Origin: Planctomycetota bacterium
GTDB taxonomy: Bacteria > Planctomycetota > B15-G4 > SIAN01
NCBI GenBank assembly: GCA_028289345.1
Contig: JANQQL010000042.1
Coordinates: 310,001 to 374,000, forward strand
Direction of reading: 5' to 3'
DNA: 64,000 nucleotides
Shown: positions 8,564-19,134 of the stretch, one piece after another
Position numbering within the stretch: the first letter of the stretch is position 1
How the letters are laid out: each line of letters begins with the position of its first letter
Program-made: the position numbers and the translations under genes
Notes under the pieces: model-generated
What the model saw: the letters and a program-made list of their open reading frames with translations, nothing else
Database searches by the model: none
What the model was told of the DNA's origin: nothing

Positions 8564-9121
8564 ATGAAAGACGACTCATCCCAATCGCTGGAGAAGTACC
8601 GGAGCTTTCTGCGCTTGGTGGCGGAGGCCCAGTTGCCACCGCTGCTGCGCGGGCGAGTCGAGCCTTCGGACGTGGTGCAGCAGACCTTGTTGGAGGCGCA
8701 TGCGGACCGAGAGCAGGCCCGGGGTCAGGAAGACCCCGTGCGCATGGCTTGGTTGCGGCGGATCCTGGTCAACAACTTGGCCAATGCGGTCCGTGACTTG
8801 CAACGAGCCAAGCGCGACGTGCGACGCGAGAAGCCGTTCGAAGACCTTGTGCAGCGCTCCTCCGCCAACTTGGAAGGCTGGCTCGCGGCCGAGCAGAGTT
8901 CTCCCTCCCAAGCGGTGGAGAAGGCCGATCGGGTGCTGCTTCTCTCCGGAGCTTTCGAGGCCCTTCCCCATGACCAGCAGCGAGCGCTGGTGCTCCGCTA
9001 CTGGCACGACTGGTCCCTGGCAGACATTGCGGACGACCTGGGGCGCACGCCCTCTGCGGTGGCAGGGCTGTTGCACCGCGGACTGCGCAAGCTTCGAAGC
9101 ATGCTGAGAGATCTGGAGTAA
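8564..9121 (+). CDS. ECF RNA polymerase sigma factor (kinase-associated type)
   Basis: 185 residues with sigma region 2 (about 20-95, LPPLLRGRVEPSDVVQQTLL and MAWLRRILVNNLAN) and region 4 (about 125-180, LPHDQQRALVLRYWHDWSL followed by the helix-turn-helix DIADDLGRTPSAVAGLLHRG). I chose ATG 8564, preceded by GGGGAAG, over a GTG 15 nt upstream. The stop is 3 nt before the Ser/Thr kinase gene, an arrangement widespread in Planctomycetota, where the kinase is thought to control such sigma factors instead of an anti-sigma factor. It would direct polymerase to its own regulon, perhaps including this operon. Confidence 0.9.
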   Translation: MKDDSSQSLEKYRSFLRLVAEAQLPPLLRGRVEPSDVVQQTLLEAHADREQARGQEDPVRMAWLRRILVNNLANAVRDLQRAKRDVRREKPFEDLVQRSSANLEGWLAAEQSSPSQAVEKADRVLLLSGAFEALPHDQQRALVLRYWHDWSLADIADDLGRTPSAVAGLLHRGLRKLRSMLRDLE

Positions 9122-9124
9122 GTC

Positions 9125-11017
9125 ATGGCACGCAGCGAACTCAACACGGAACAAGAGGAGCGACTGGAACGAGTCATCGCCAGCTACCTCAAGGATGTGG
9201 ACGAGGGAATTCATCCGGACTTGCTCGAGTTGAGACGGTTGCATCCCGATCTCGCCGCGGCTCTCGACGAATTCTTGCAAGATCAACGGCAGTTCCAGCG
9301 GGCGACCATGCCGCTCACCGCCAGTGGTGAGGGACACCGCCCGACCAATTTGCGAGATGGGCACCCGTTTCCTCCCGGGACACTCATTGGTCAGTATTCC
9401 CTCCAGAAGATGCTCGGCCACGGCGGGATGGGAACGGTGTACCGGGGGGTTCATCAACACTTGGACCGGCCGGTGGCGGTCAAGGTGCTGGCTCCGGCTT
9501 TGGCCAAAGATGACAAGTTCGTGCGGCGATTCCAACGCGAGGCCCAGGCTCTGGCCCGGCTGCGACACCCCTCGATCGTCGCCATCTTCGACATGGGGGT
9601 TCAGGGGGAGCTGTGCTACTTCGTCATGGAGTTGGTGGATGGGGTCAATCTGCGTGAACTCTTGGCGTCCCAACCCCTGTCTTCGGAGCAGGCCTTGGCC
9701 CTGATCCCGAATCTGTGCGAAGCGCTGCAATACGCCCACGAACAAGGAATCGTTCATCGAGACATCAAGCCGGAGAACATCCTTATCGATCGCCACGGTC
9801 ATGCCAAGATCGCGGATTTTGGATTGGCCCGAATTCTCGAAAGCGATGAAACCCGAGGCGGATTGACCCAAACCGACATGCTGGTGGGGACGCGCAACTA
9901 CATGGCTCCCGAGCAGTGGGAGACGGCCAAGGTCGACCATCGAGCAGACATCTATGCCATGGGAGTGGTGCTCTACGAGATGTTGACCGGACGGCTGCCG
10001 GTGGGGCGTTTTGATCCGCCGAGCCGCAACCACCAAGTCGGCGCTGGCATCGACGAAGTCGTGCTCAAGGCTCTGGAACAGGATCCCGATCATCGCTACC
10101 AAAAAGCGGCCGAGTTCGGCCACGACGTCTCGTCGTTCATCGACCGGAAGGGGCCGGCGCCGGCCGCGGAGCTGATGGTGACCGATCTCGCGACCGGAAA
10201 AACCATCAGCCGGAGCCACGGGCGTCGCATTCGACTGCACCGCGACGATGACGAAGAGCTCGTCATCCAGGGTTGGGACCGTCCTGAGGTCGGCGTTTCC
10301 CCGAACGACGAAACCACATACGAAGTCGTTTGCTTGGATGCCGCCGTCGGCGGTGGGGTCGCCCTGCAAGACGACGTGGAAGGCGGACTGTCCATCGAAG
10401 TCGAGGGGGAAGCGGGGGTGGTGTACGTGCCTGCCGGGGTGATCCTAGAAGTGCAGTGTCCTGAGGCGTCGGTCAAACTCAAGGACGTCTGCGGCGACGT
10501 GACCATCTGGGCCGGGGAGTCAGGGGTGGAGGTGTCCGGACACGAAGGAAAGCTCCGGGTGGAGCGCACCGACTGGGGGGGAGTGGTGGTCCGCGGTCTC
10601 CGGACCGACGATGTCAGCATTCGCACCCAGACCGGTCGCATTCACCTCAGCGACTTCCGATTCGCCCGGGGGCAAGCCGATGTCCAGTCCATGACCGGAC
10701 GCATCGAGGTTTTGCCGATTCCCGAAGACTGTTCGTTTCAGTACCACCTTTCCAGCGCCACGGGCGCAGTCGCCGTCGACCCGGGCTTGAATCCTTCGGC
10801 GCCGACCAGTCGCCATCAGGCCAGCGGCAAGGTGGGACAGGGCTACGGTCGTTTGCGTCTCTCCACCAACAGCGGGGGGATTTCATTCCGTCCTCAGGGG
10901 ACGGGCTCCTCGTGGAAGAACGGGACCTTCGTGTTCTTGTTCGACTCGATCAACTGGCACGCGGTCTTCTGGTGGGCCGTGATCGCCGTGCTCTGCTGGA
11001 AGTGGTTGTTCGATTGA
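9125..11017 (+). CDS. Tail-anchored Ser/Thr protein kinase with beta-repeat domain
   Basis: 630 residues. A helical N-terminal part (1-80) is followed by a Hanks-type kinase domain (about 92-345): Gly-rich loop MLGHGGMGTVYRG, Lys120 in VAVKVL, catalytic Asp213 in VHRDIKPEN, DFG at IADFGLAR, and APE at MAPEQWE. Residues about 390-590 are beta-rich with DVSIRTQTGRI and VQSMTGRIEVL repeats, resembling DUF4097-type adhesin-like domains. One hydrophobic segment sits at the extreme C-terminus (about 606-628), so both kinase and beta domain probably face the cytoplasm. It starts 3 nt after the ECF sigma gene; the sigma factor is the obvious phosphorylation target. The kinase call is firm; the partner is inferred from position. 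Confidence 0.92.
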   Translation: MARSELNTEQEERLERVIASYLKDVDEGIHPDLLELRRLHPDLAAALDEFLQDQRQFQRATMPLTASGEGHRPTNLRDGHPFPPGTLIGQYSLQKMLGHGGMGTVYRGVHQHLDRPVAVKVLAPALAKDDKFVRRFQREAQALARLRHPSIVAIFDMGVQGELCYFVMELVDGVNLRELLASQPLSSEQALALIPNLCEALQYAHEQGIVHRDIKPENILIDRHGHAKIADFGLARILESDETRGGLTQTDMLVGTRNYMAPEQWETAKVDHRADIYAMGVVLYEMLTGRLPVGRFDPPSRNHQVGAGIDEVVLKALEQDPDHRYQKAAEFGHDVSSFIDRKGPAPAAELMVTDLATGKTISRSHGRRIRLHRDDDEELVIQGWDRPEVGVSPNDETTYEVVCLDAAVGGGVALQDDVEGGLSIEVEGEAGVVYVPAGVILEVQCPEASVKLKDVCGDVTIWAGESGVEVSGHEGKLRVERTDWGGVVVRGLRTDDVSIRTQTGRIHLSDFRFARGQADVQSMTGRIEVLPIPEDCSFQYHLSSATGAVAVDPGLNPSAPTSRHQASGKVGQGYGRLRLSTNSGGISFRPQGTGSSWKNGTFVFLFDSINWHAVFWWAVIAVLCWKWLFD

Positions 11018-11110
11018 GATCCTCGGGTGAGTGGGGGCTTCCGGTTGAATGAGCACGCTCGGAGCTCGGCAACCGTGAGGCGCGCTCGAGCCTGACTCCG
11101 AGACGTACGG

Positions 11111-11914
11111 TCACGAAGACCCCGGCGACGACTCCAGACAATCGTGGAGTCGTTGAAGAGTCTCCGCGGCCCCCGCCTCGATCCGGTAGTCCACCATTTC
11201 CGAGACCTCGGTGCGATCTGGGTTGATCTCGATGGTGGGCATGCCGCGTGCTTTGGCCATCCACAAAGGCTGGGAGATGTAGGGGAAGACGCTGGTCGTC
11301 CCGATCGAAAAGACCATGTCGAAGCCGCGCTGAAGCTCTCGGTCGAGGCGTTCGAGCTCGGGCAGAGGGAGTGCTTCCTCGAAGAGCACGACCTGAGGTC
11401 GAAGAAGGGAGTCGCATCCGTCGCAACGAGGCAGCGATGCCAAATGGGTGTAGTCGCGAACGGTTTCTCGAAAGTCACAGCGAGTGCACTGGATTCGCTT
11501 GAGGTTGCCGTGAATCTCGATCACGTTCGAGGATCCGGCCTCGCTGTGAAACCCATCCACGTTCTGAGTCAGGATCCAGAGTCGTTCGAATCGCTGTTCC
11601 CATTCGGCAAGGATCTGGTGACCGGAATGGAAGGTGGCGCCTCGGCAGGCTTTTTCAATGGTCAGGAGGTTTTTCCAGGTGACTTCGGGACGGGACCGAA
11701 ACATCGGTCCGGAAAGTGCGACCTCGACTGGAATTCCCTCTTCGGTCGGCCCATCGTTGTACAGCCCGCCGACCCCGCGGTAGGTCGGCAGACCCGAGTC
11801 CGCGGACATCCCGGCTCCGGTGATGACCAGGATGCTCGACGCGGAATCCATGTGTCGAGCGATGGCTTGAAGGGGACTCCGCGTGGGAGGTGTGCCGCAC
11901 GGCTCTTCTCTCAT
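11111..11914 (-). CDS. Sir2-family NAD-dependent protein deacylase
   Basis: 267 residues. Family motifs are in order: ITGAGMSADSGLPTYRG (NAD site), TQNVDGFH (normally TQNID-LH), the catalytic His in IEIHGNLKRIQC, a zinc site of two CxxC pairs (CTRC and CDGC), and GTTSVFPY (family GTSxxVxP). It would remove acyl groups from lysines using NAD. I placed the start at ATG 11914 (MREEPCGTPP), just before the sirtuin fold; a GTG 138 nt upstream would add an unconserved tail. It is transcribed away from the exported protein at 12195, with no operon partner. Confidence 0.9.
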   Translation of the reverse strand: MREEPCGTPPTRSPLQAIARHMDSASSILVITGAGMSADSGLPTYRGVGGLYNDGPTEEGIPVEVALSGPMFRSRPEVTWKNLLTIEKACRGATFHSGHQILAEWEQRFERLWILTQNVDGFHSEAGSSNVIEIHGNLKRIQCTRCDFRETVRDYTHLASLPRCDGCDSLLRPQVVLFEEALPLPELERLDRELQRGFDMVFSIGTTSVFPYISQPLWMAKARGMPTIEINPDRTEVSEMVDYRIEAGAAETLQRLHDCLESSPGSS

Positions 11915-12194
11915 GACGGTGGCCCCTGTTTTTTCGGCCGTGGGAAAGCGGCTCCATGCCCCGACGTTCTCTGCCGCGGAAGACTGTCGGACAGCGAACT
12001 CTCGCCCATCGCCACTCCTTGAGAACTGGATTTTTTCCAGAACTATTGCCACGAGTTTCCACGCCCATGTCGGCCAAGCAAGGAGACCTTGCTGGAAAGT
12101 CGCGGGTTGCGCGCCAAACCCCTGCTTTCGTTGGAATTGTCAGACTCATTCGGTGGTTGCTCGGCGCCGCCTCGCCGAAGACAGGAATCGCTCT

Positions 12195-13346
12195 ATGAAA
12201 CCTTGGGCACGCAACACGATCCTCGTCGGTCTTTGTCTCAGCCTTTCTTTGGGGCCAGGCTCGTTTCGAGTCGCGGCATTCCAATTCGAGGACCCCCCGT
12301 CCGTCCCCCTGACTCCGATTTACACGCCCTCCGACATCTTGATCGAACATCAAGAGGTGTTCGAGCAACTCTTCGACATGCCTTTTGATCCGAGTCAATG
12401 GACCTACCCGCTTCAGCAACAAGTGCAGGGAGTGGGGAGTTACTTTGGAGCAAATCAATTCGGACAAGGTTTTGAGTTGAGGGTGCTGATCGCCACCCCG
12501 GTTGATCTGAATGATCCAGCCTTAGACGTGGGGCCGGTGGAACGCCAGTGGGCCATCGATCAGGGATTCGCGTACTCAGGGATCATCGGACGACTCAAGA
12601 CTCGCTTGGCAAACATCCCAGTGGTCGGACTTGCGGTGTCGCAGTCAAACTCCTCGGTCCCGCTTGAGTCAGAGTTTCTGCTTTCTGCGAGAACGAGCGG
12701 GGATCATCCCATCTTCAATCCGAGGGCGTACGAGCCCGGACAAACTCGACAACCCTCGTTCACGATCCCCCCGAAGATGCCGATTCCACTGTTCTCGGTG
12801 CAAGAGCCCGACAGCCCCTGTACAGAAGCATGCACGGACACCTATTTCGCCGATCAACAGGCGGCGGGCGACAAGTACCTGGCAGCGTATTTTGCCGCCA
12901 GCTCCAAGCTCGAATCCACTTGCCTGTCTCTCCAGGCGACCCATGATGCGGCGGTTGCAGGGGCCGAGGCGGCTTACCAGATCGGGAAAGATGCCGCCGA
13001 CGCGACGCTGGCAGCGGTGACTCTTTCCGCCACCGCGACACTCGTCGCAGCCCATCTCTTGTGCGCGCTTTCGATCGTCGTGTCTCTTCCCTGCATCATC
13101 GCTGCGAGCTCGGTGCACATGACTGCGGTCGGTCTGGCTGTTGCCGACAACAAGAACCAAGAAATCAAACTTCTCAAGACGCTGGAAAAGGACAAGGCGC
13201 AGGCGCAAGCAGAGTTCGATGCGGGGAAAGAGCTGGCCGAGAGCATCTTCGAAATCGAGGAAGCCGCTGCCGAAGCGATTTTCAATATCGAATCGGAGGC
13301 GGCCGATCAGGCCTACATCGCCTGCACGGACGCTTGCAACAGCTGA
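12195..13346 (+). CDS. Exported helical protein with two CX3C motifs, function unknown
   Basis: 383 residues, not recognised as a known family. MKPWARNTILVGLCLSLSLG is a signal peptide. Residues about 30-200 look globular. Residues 205-383 are Ala-rich and helical: CTEAC at 209-213, a coiled-coil-like stretch, a long hydrophobic block (about 270-315, with Cys290 and Cys300), a charged coiled coil (about 320-372), then CTDAC at 377-381. The two similar CX3C motifs bracket what could be an antiparallel helical hairpin held by disulfides. ATG 12195 is preceded by AGGAA at 12183-12187. A strong hairpin follows the stop, so it is probably monocistronic. The hydrophobic block may insert into a membrane. 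Confidence 0.7.
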   Translation: MKPWARNTILVGLCLSLSLGPGSFRVAAFQFEDPPSVPLTPIYTPSDILIEHQEVFEQLFDMPFDPSQWTYPLQQQVQGVGSYFGANQFGQGFELRVLIATPVDLNDPALDVGPVERQWAIDQGFAYSGIIGRLKTRLANIPVVGLAVSQSNSSVPLESEFLLSARTSGDHPIFNPRAYEPGQTRQPSFTIPPKMPIPLFSVQEPDSPCTEACTDTYFADQQAAGDKYLAAYFAASSKLESTCLSLQATHDAAVAGAEAAYQIGKDAADATLAAVTLSATATLVAAHLLCALSIVVSLPCIIAASSVHMTAVGLAVADNKNQEIKLLKTLEKDKAQAQAEFDAGKELAESIFEIEEAAAEAIFNIESEAADQAYIACTDACNS

Positions 13347-13385
13347 TCACTAGGTCGGGTTGATCTTTCCACGGACGACTCCGGG

Positions 13386-13412
13386 GCACCACGGTCGCTG
13401 AGACCGTGGTGC
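13386..13412 (+). terminator. Hairpin terminator after the CX3C protein gene
   Basis: Perfect 11-bp stem: GCACCACGGTC (13386-13396), loop GCTGA, GACCGTGGTGC (13402-13412), followed by the T-rich TGTCTCTTTCC. It lies 39 nt after the stop at 13346. Confidence 0.75.
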
Positions 13413-13606
13413 TGTCTCTTTCCAAGGAAACGGGTCACGATATCGGTTTGCACAGCGCAGTTCGTGTCTCTTGAGAGGAGTTGCGAGCGCGTTGGAGTTT
13501 GAGAGCTCGTGCGGCGAATCAGAGGGGAGTTGAGCTATGCTGGGATCTGTTCGATCATGGGTGGGCCTGTCGACTGCCTGGCTGATGATTTCGAGAGAGA
13601 CGACCA

Positions 13607-15814
13607 TTGCCAAAGCCACCCCTCGACCTCGTTCTCAACCTGCACTGCCATCAGCCGGTGGGGAACTTCGGCTGGGTGATCGACGAGGCGACGGCCAAGT
13701 GCTATCGGCCTCTCTTGGAGACCCTGGGTCGCTTTCCCCAGATACGGGCTGTGCTGCACTTTTCCGGGCCGTTGGTGGAATGGTGGCAGGGGCATGCGCC
13801 GGAGTTGTTGGATCTGGTTCGCCAGGGAGTGGGAGCCGGTCGCTACGAAGTCCAGGCCTCGGGGCTGGACGAGCCGATTCTGCCGGTGTTGCCGCGCCGA
13901 GATCGGCTCGACCAAATTGCGTTGCACCGTCGTTTGATGAGAGAGTGCTTTGGCGCGGATTCGGACGGGCTGTGGCTGACGGAGCGGGTTTGGGAGCCGA
14001 GTCTGCCGGCAGATTTGGTCGAGGCCGGCATTCAAAGTCTGGCCCTGGACGATCACCATTTTGCGACCGCAGGAGCTGCCGAGGGTGATGGCTATGTCGT
14101 GACCGAGAGCGAAGGCGCGGTCGTTCGAGTGTTTCCGATTTCCCAAGAACTCCGCTATCTGATTCCCTTCGAGCCGGTGCCTCGGGTCATGGAGTTCCTG
14201 CGCGAATCCCACGAACAGGGAAAGACCCTGCTGGTTTATGGAGATGACGGCGAGAAGTTCGGAGTCTGGCCGGAGACGTTCGACTGGGTTGTCGAAGGGA
14301 AGTGGCTCGAGTCGTTTCTGGAGGCCGTGACCGATGCTTCGGCGTGGCTGCGAACCGTCACCTATCAAGACGTCACTCGACAGCGAACCCCGATCGCGAA
14401 GACGTACTTCCCCACCGCCTCCTACGAGGAGATGGAAGGCTGGTGTTTGCCGGTCGACGTGCAGCGAGAGCGAGACCAAACCTGGGAGCAACTGACGCCG
14501 GAACACCAGGAATCGTTGGCGCCGTTCTTTCGGGGCACCCTTTGGCGCGGGATGCTCGCGCGCTATCCCGAGTCGAACCGTATGTACCAGCGCATGTTGC
14601 GGGTAAGTGCGGCAACGCAAGAAGCCGGGCTGCGTGAGCGACCGCTGGCGGCGAACCAAGAGCTTCCGGCGGCGGTTCGCTCGCTGTTTCGCGCTCAATG
14701 CAATTGTGCCTACTGGCACGGAGTGTTTGGCGGACTGTATTTGCCATTCCTCCGAGACGCGGTGGTCGAGCATCTGCTGGCGGCGCGCACTCAATTGCCG
14801 GAACGGGACTCCCGATCCCAACTCCAGGACTTGGATGCGGACGGCCACCAAGAAATTCTTCTGGAGAAGGATGGCTGGTCGGTGTGGATCTCGCCGGAAC
14901 GAGGCGGAGTTCTGGAAGTGCTGGACCACCTGCCTTCCTGCAAGTCACTGAGCAATGTGTTGACCCGAAGGGCGGAGGCCTACCACGAAGAGTGGATCGA
15001 GCAGGCCGCCGAAGAACGGAAACCGGAATCTCCGGCCGGAAGCCCTGCCACGGACTCGTTGAAAGGTGAGCCGGAGGACACGACCGCCTGCGAAGAGGCC
15101 GAAGTCGCATCCGAGGGAACCGACGAAGACGCTCCCCGTTCAATCCACGCGCGTCCCCTTGCGTTGGACGCGACCGCAGAGGAGATTCGCACCTACGATC
15201 GTTGGCCGCGATGTGTCGGAGCTCTGCATCTCGCTCCCGCGTCCAGCGATCCCGCGACCCTGGCAAAGAACCAAGGGATCGGCGAGTTCATGGTGCCGGC
15301 CACCCGCTACACCGTCGAGGAACCGACTGCCGGGAAGTGGCGGTTGCAAGCCACCGTGAACTGCGATGGGGCACTCGAGGTCGAGCGCCACTACCGCATC
15401 GAGAAGGGGGCCCTGGTTTGTACGACCCAGCTGCGGCAGAACACCAGCGACACGCGCCCGCTGCTGGCGGCGATTCGTTTGGATCTCTCCGTGCCTCGTT
15501 TCGGCGATCCGTCGCGCTGCATCCGTCAAGAAGATGGGACCCGGGTGCTTCCTCAAGAGCCAGTCACGTTTCCGGGAACACGAGTGGTTCTCGAAGATCC
15601 TCCCTTCGAGTTCGAATGGCGCAGCTCGTTGCCCTTTCAGGCGATCCTCGAACCGGTTTACACCTTCAGCCGCTCGGAGGTCGGCGTCGAGCGCACCCAT
15701 CAGGGAATTTCGCTGCTGCTCGCGACCTGGGTGTTGCTGAAGCGAAACGAGCCGTTTCCGTGGGACCTCACCCTCCGTGCTTCGGATAAGGTGCCCTCCC
15801 GCGGAGACGATTGA
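13607..15814 (+). CDS. GH57 4-alpha-glucanotransferase / alpha-amylase
   Basis: 735 residues, cytoplasmic. The N-terminal GH57 barrel starts LNLHCHQPVGNFGW. The nucleophile is Glu126 in WLTERVWEPSLP and the acid/base is Asp214 in YGDDGEKFGVWP, positions close to Glu123 and Asp214 of the Thermococcus litoralis glucanotransferase. The C-terminal half matches the beta-sandwich found in that subgroup (LQDLDADGHQEILLEKDGWS and WRSSLPFQ). Residues about 464-511 are an acidic low-complexity insert (many E, D, P, S). The start is TTG 13607 with GAGAGAGA upstream. The stop overlaps the branching-enzyme start (TGATG), so the two are translationally coupled. It likely rearranges or trims alpha-1,4-glucans; transferase versus hydrolase is not settled by sequence. 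Confidence 0.9.
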   Translation: MPKPPLDLVLNLHCHQPVGNFGWVIDEATAKCYRPLLETLGRFPQIRAVLHFSGPLVEWWQGHAPELLDLVRQGVGAGRYEVQASGLDEPILPVLPRRDRLDQIALHRRLMRECFGADSDGLWLTERVWEPSLPADLVEAGIQSLALDDHHFATAGAAEGDGYVVTESEGAVVRVFPISQELRYLIPFEPVPRVMEFLRESHEQGKTLLVYGDDGEKFGVWPETFDWVVEGKWLESFLEAVTDASAWLRTVTYQDVTRQRTPIAKTYFPTASYEEMEGWCLPVDVQRERDQTWEQLTPEHQESLAPFFRGTLWRGMLARYPESNRMYQRMLRVSAATQEAGLRERPLAANQELPAAVRSLFRAQCNCAYWHGVFGGLYLPFLRDAVVEHLLAARTQLPERDSRSQLQDLDADGHQEILLEKDGWSVWISPERGGVLEVLDHLPSCKSLSNVLTRRAEAYHEEWIEQAAEERKPESPAGSPATDSLKGEPEDTTACEEAEVASEGTDEDAPRSIHARPLALDATAEEIRTYDRWPRCVGALHLAPASSDPATLAKNQGIGEFMVPATRYTVEEPTAGKWRLQATVNCDGALEVERHYRIEKGALVCTTQLRQNTSDTRPLLAAIRLDLSVPRFGDPSRCIRQEDGTRVLPQEPVTFPGTRVVLEDPPFEFEWRSSLPFQAILEPVYTFSRSEVGVERTHQGISLLLATWVLLKRNEPFPWDLTLRASDKVPSRGDD

Positions 15815-17490
15815 TGGCCGAACATGGATACCTGAGCTTTGTGCTGCACGCCCACCTGCCCTACGTGCTGGGTCACGGCACCTGGCCCCATGGCGAGGAG
15901 TGGCTTTGGGAGGCCGCTGCGGAAACTTACGTGCCGTTGGCCAACACGCTCCGCACGCTCAGTGAAGAAGGCATCGGCGGGGCCGTCACCCTGGGGATCA
16001 CTCCGGTGCTGGCCGAAATGTTGGCCGATCCGCGATTCCGTCGCGGCTTCCCCAAGTACTTGGAGCAGAAGATCGAGGCGGCGGATGCAAACGCCGCCGA
16101 GTTCTCCTCTTCGGACTCGAATCGGGAGCTGCGGCCTCTGGCCGAGTGGTGGAGCCGTCACTTCGAACAGATTCGCGAATCCTACGAAAAGGATCACGGC
16201 GGGGATCTGATCGCGACGTTTCGGCAGTTGAGAGACGAAGGAGTGGTCGAGCTGTTGGGAGGCCCGGCCAGTCACTGCTACACCCCGCTGTTGCCAAGCG
16301 ATGGCGCGATTCATCTTCAGTACGACACGGGGCAACGCGTCCATCGCCGGCTCTTCGGCAAAGCGCCGGTCGGTGCTTGGCTGCCGGAGTGTGCCTATCG
16401 GGCCGGAGGTACCTTCGTCGACGGACTGGGAAGGCCCCAAGGAACCCGGGAAGGGGTCGAGCAACTGGTGAGCCAGCACGGAATCGAGTTCGGCTTCGTG
16501 GACTCCCACATGATTCGTGGAGGGCACTTGGCCTGGTCCTATGGCGACCGATTCCGCGAACGAACGCTGGTGGGACAGCTTCCCGACGCGGCCCGACGGG
16601 AAGACCGCTCGCTCTATCGCCCGCACTGGGTCGGGGATGGGAGTGCCGCGTTCTCCATCTTCGCGCGGGATCCTCGAACCGGCATGCAGGTGTGGAGTGG
16701 GGAGTACGGTTATCCGGGGGCCGGCTGCTACCTGGAATTCCACAAGCGCCACGATCCAGGGGGCCATCGCTATTGGCAGGTCACCGATCCGACCGCGGAC
16801 TTGGCCGACAAAGAGCGTTACCGTCCCGAGGGCATCGAAGCGCGGATTGAACATCAGGCCCGACACTTCGTCGAGTTGGTGGAGTCGGTGGTTCGCTCCC
16901 AACCCGAGGATGTGCCCCCGCTGATCGTGTCCCCCTACGACGCCGAGCTGTTCGGGCACTGGTGGTTCGAAGGACCGCGTTGGCTGGCGGCAACCTTGCG
17001 CTTGCTGAAGCAGAGCAAGGTCGTCGAACCGGTGACTCCTTCCTACTACAGCGAGTTGCACCCGCCCACGGATCGGATGATCTTGCCCGATGGATCTTGG
17101 GGAGACCGGGGCGATCACCGGACCTGGTCTGGTCCCCATGCTCGCGACTTCTGGATGGCAGCCGAGTGGGGTGAGGAAGCGCTGCGCAAGTTTCTCCGGG
17201 TGCCACCCGCCCATCCGTTGGAAGACCGGGTTCGGCGCCAGGCCGCGCGCACGCTCCTTCTCCTGCAAGCCTCCGATTGGCCGTTCTTGATTTACTCCGG
17301 GACCGCGACCGACTACGCCGAAGCGCGCATCGCCGGCCATGCTCGGGACTTGAGCTTTCTGCTGGAGCTGCGTGAACAGTGCAGTCGCGGGGTGGAGGTC
17401 GACAAGGAGGCGCTGGCCCATTTCGAGACACTGGAAGCGCGAGATCGAGTGTTTCCCCAGCTCGATCCGGGGCTGCTCCTTTCCGGCTGA
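15814..17490 (+). CDS. GH57 1,4-alpha-glucan branching enzyme
   Basis: 558 residues. The GH57 branching-enzyme pattern is clear: FVLHAHLPYVLGHG at the N-terminus, nucleophile Glu192 in WLPECAYR, acid/base Asp376 in SPYDAELFGHWWFEG, and the DUF1957-type C-terminus with ASDWPFLIYSGTATDYAE. The spacing matches characterised GH57 branching enzymes of Thermus and Thermococcus. ATG 15814 shares its A with the stop of the upstream glucanotransferase. It forms the alpha-1,6 branches of glycogen, replacing the usual GH13 GlgB, which was not seen. glgC follows after 93 nt. Confidence 0.92.
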   Translation: MAEHGYLSFVLHAHLPYVLGHGTWPHGEEWLWEAAAETYVPLANTLRTLSEEGIGGAVTLGITPVLAEMLADPRFRRGFPKYLEQKIEAADANAAEFSSSDSNRELRPLAEWWSRHFEQIRESYEKDHGGDLIATFRQLRDEGVVELLGGPASHCYTPLLPSDGAIHLQYDTGQRVHRRLFGKAPVGAWLPECAYRAGGTFVDGLGRPQGTREGVEQLVSQHGIEFGFVDSHMIRGGHLAWSYGDRFRERTLVGQLPDAARREDRSLYRPHWVGDGSAAFSIFARDPRTGMQVWSGEYGYPGAGCYLEFHKRHDPGGHRYWQVTDPTADLADKERYRPEGIEARIEHQARHFVELVESVVRSQPEDVPPLIVSPYDAELFGHWWFEGPRWLAATLRLLKQSKVVEPVTPSYYSELHPPTDRMILPDGSWGDRGDHRTWSGPHARDFWMAAEWGEEALRKFLRVPPAHPLEDRVRRQAARTLLLLQASDWPFLIYSGTATDYAEARIAGHARDLSFLLELREQCSRGVEVDKEALAHFETLEARDRVFPQLDPGLLLSG

Positions 17491-17519
17491 AGGATCCCGG
17501 ATATGATTCGGGCCTGCAG

Positions 17520-17536
17520 GAGCCGAGATTCGGCTC
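17520..17536 (+). other. Small hairpin between branching enzyme and glgC
   Basis: GAGCCGA-GAT-TCGGCTC forms a 7-bp stem with a 3-nt loop, 48 nt before glgC. No T-run follows, so it is not a convincing terminator; it may stabilise or separate the messages. Confidence 0.3.
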
Positions 17537-17583
17537 GGGAACCGGATCATGCAGTCAGGGAGTGAAGAAGAAGGGAACCGTCC

Positions 17584-18834
<1,251 letters not shown>

Positions 18835-19053
18835 GTTCGCTCGGTCAAGTCCGAGTTTCCTCCGATCCAAGGATCCTCCTGCATCGCGCGGGCTGTCTTC
18901 CCGAGTTACGTGGGTCAAAGTCGTTCATGACTCATCCTCCAACGATGTCGTGCACCCATCCAGGACGCACGCGAATCGGAGTGAGCGCCAGTCGTGAGGG
19001 AAGGCCACTCGACCGGGAACCATCGATGGGTTCGCGGCATGGGAACGAAAGAG

Positions 19054-19083
19054 AGCAGCGTCCGCGGAAGAGCGGACGCTGCT
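19054..19083 (-). terminator. Terminator of the FG-GAP protein gene
   Basis: Perfect 12-bp stem AGCAGCGTCCGC / GCGGACGCTGCT with a 6-nt loop, 51 nt past the stop at 19135. On the minus strand it is followed by the T-rich CTCTTTCGTT. Confidence 0.75.
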
Positions 19084-19134
19084 GTGGAGGTTTGCGATCG
19101 TTCGACGGGACGGACCCCTCGATCGATGGTCGGC

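Noticed and set aside
7162..8565. 467-codon minus-strand frame
   Set aside because: Antisense to the GH57 gene and the repeat-bearing intergenic region; no motif or ribosome site.
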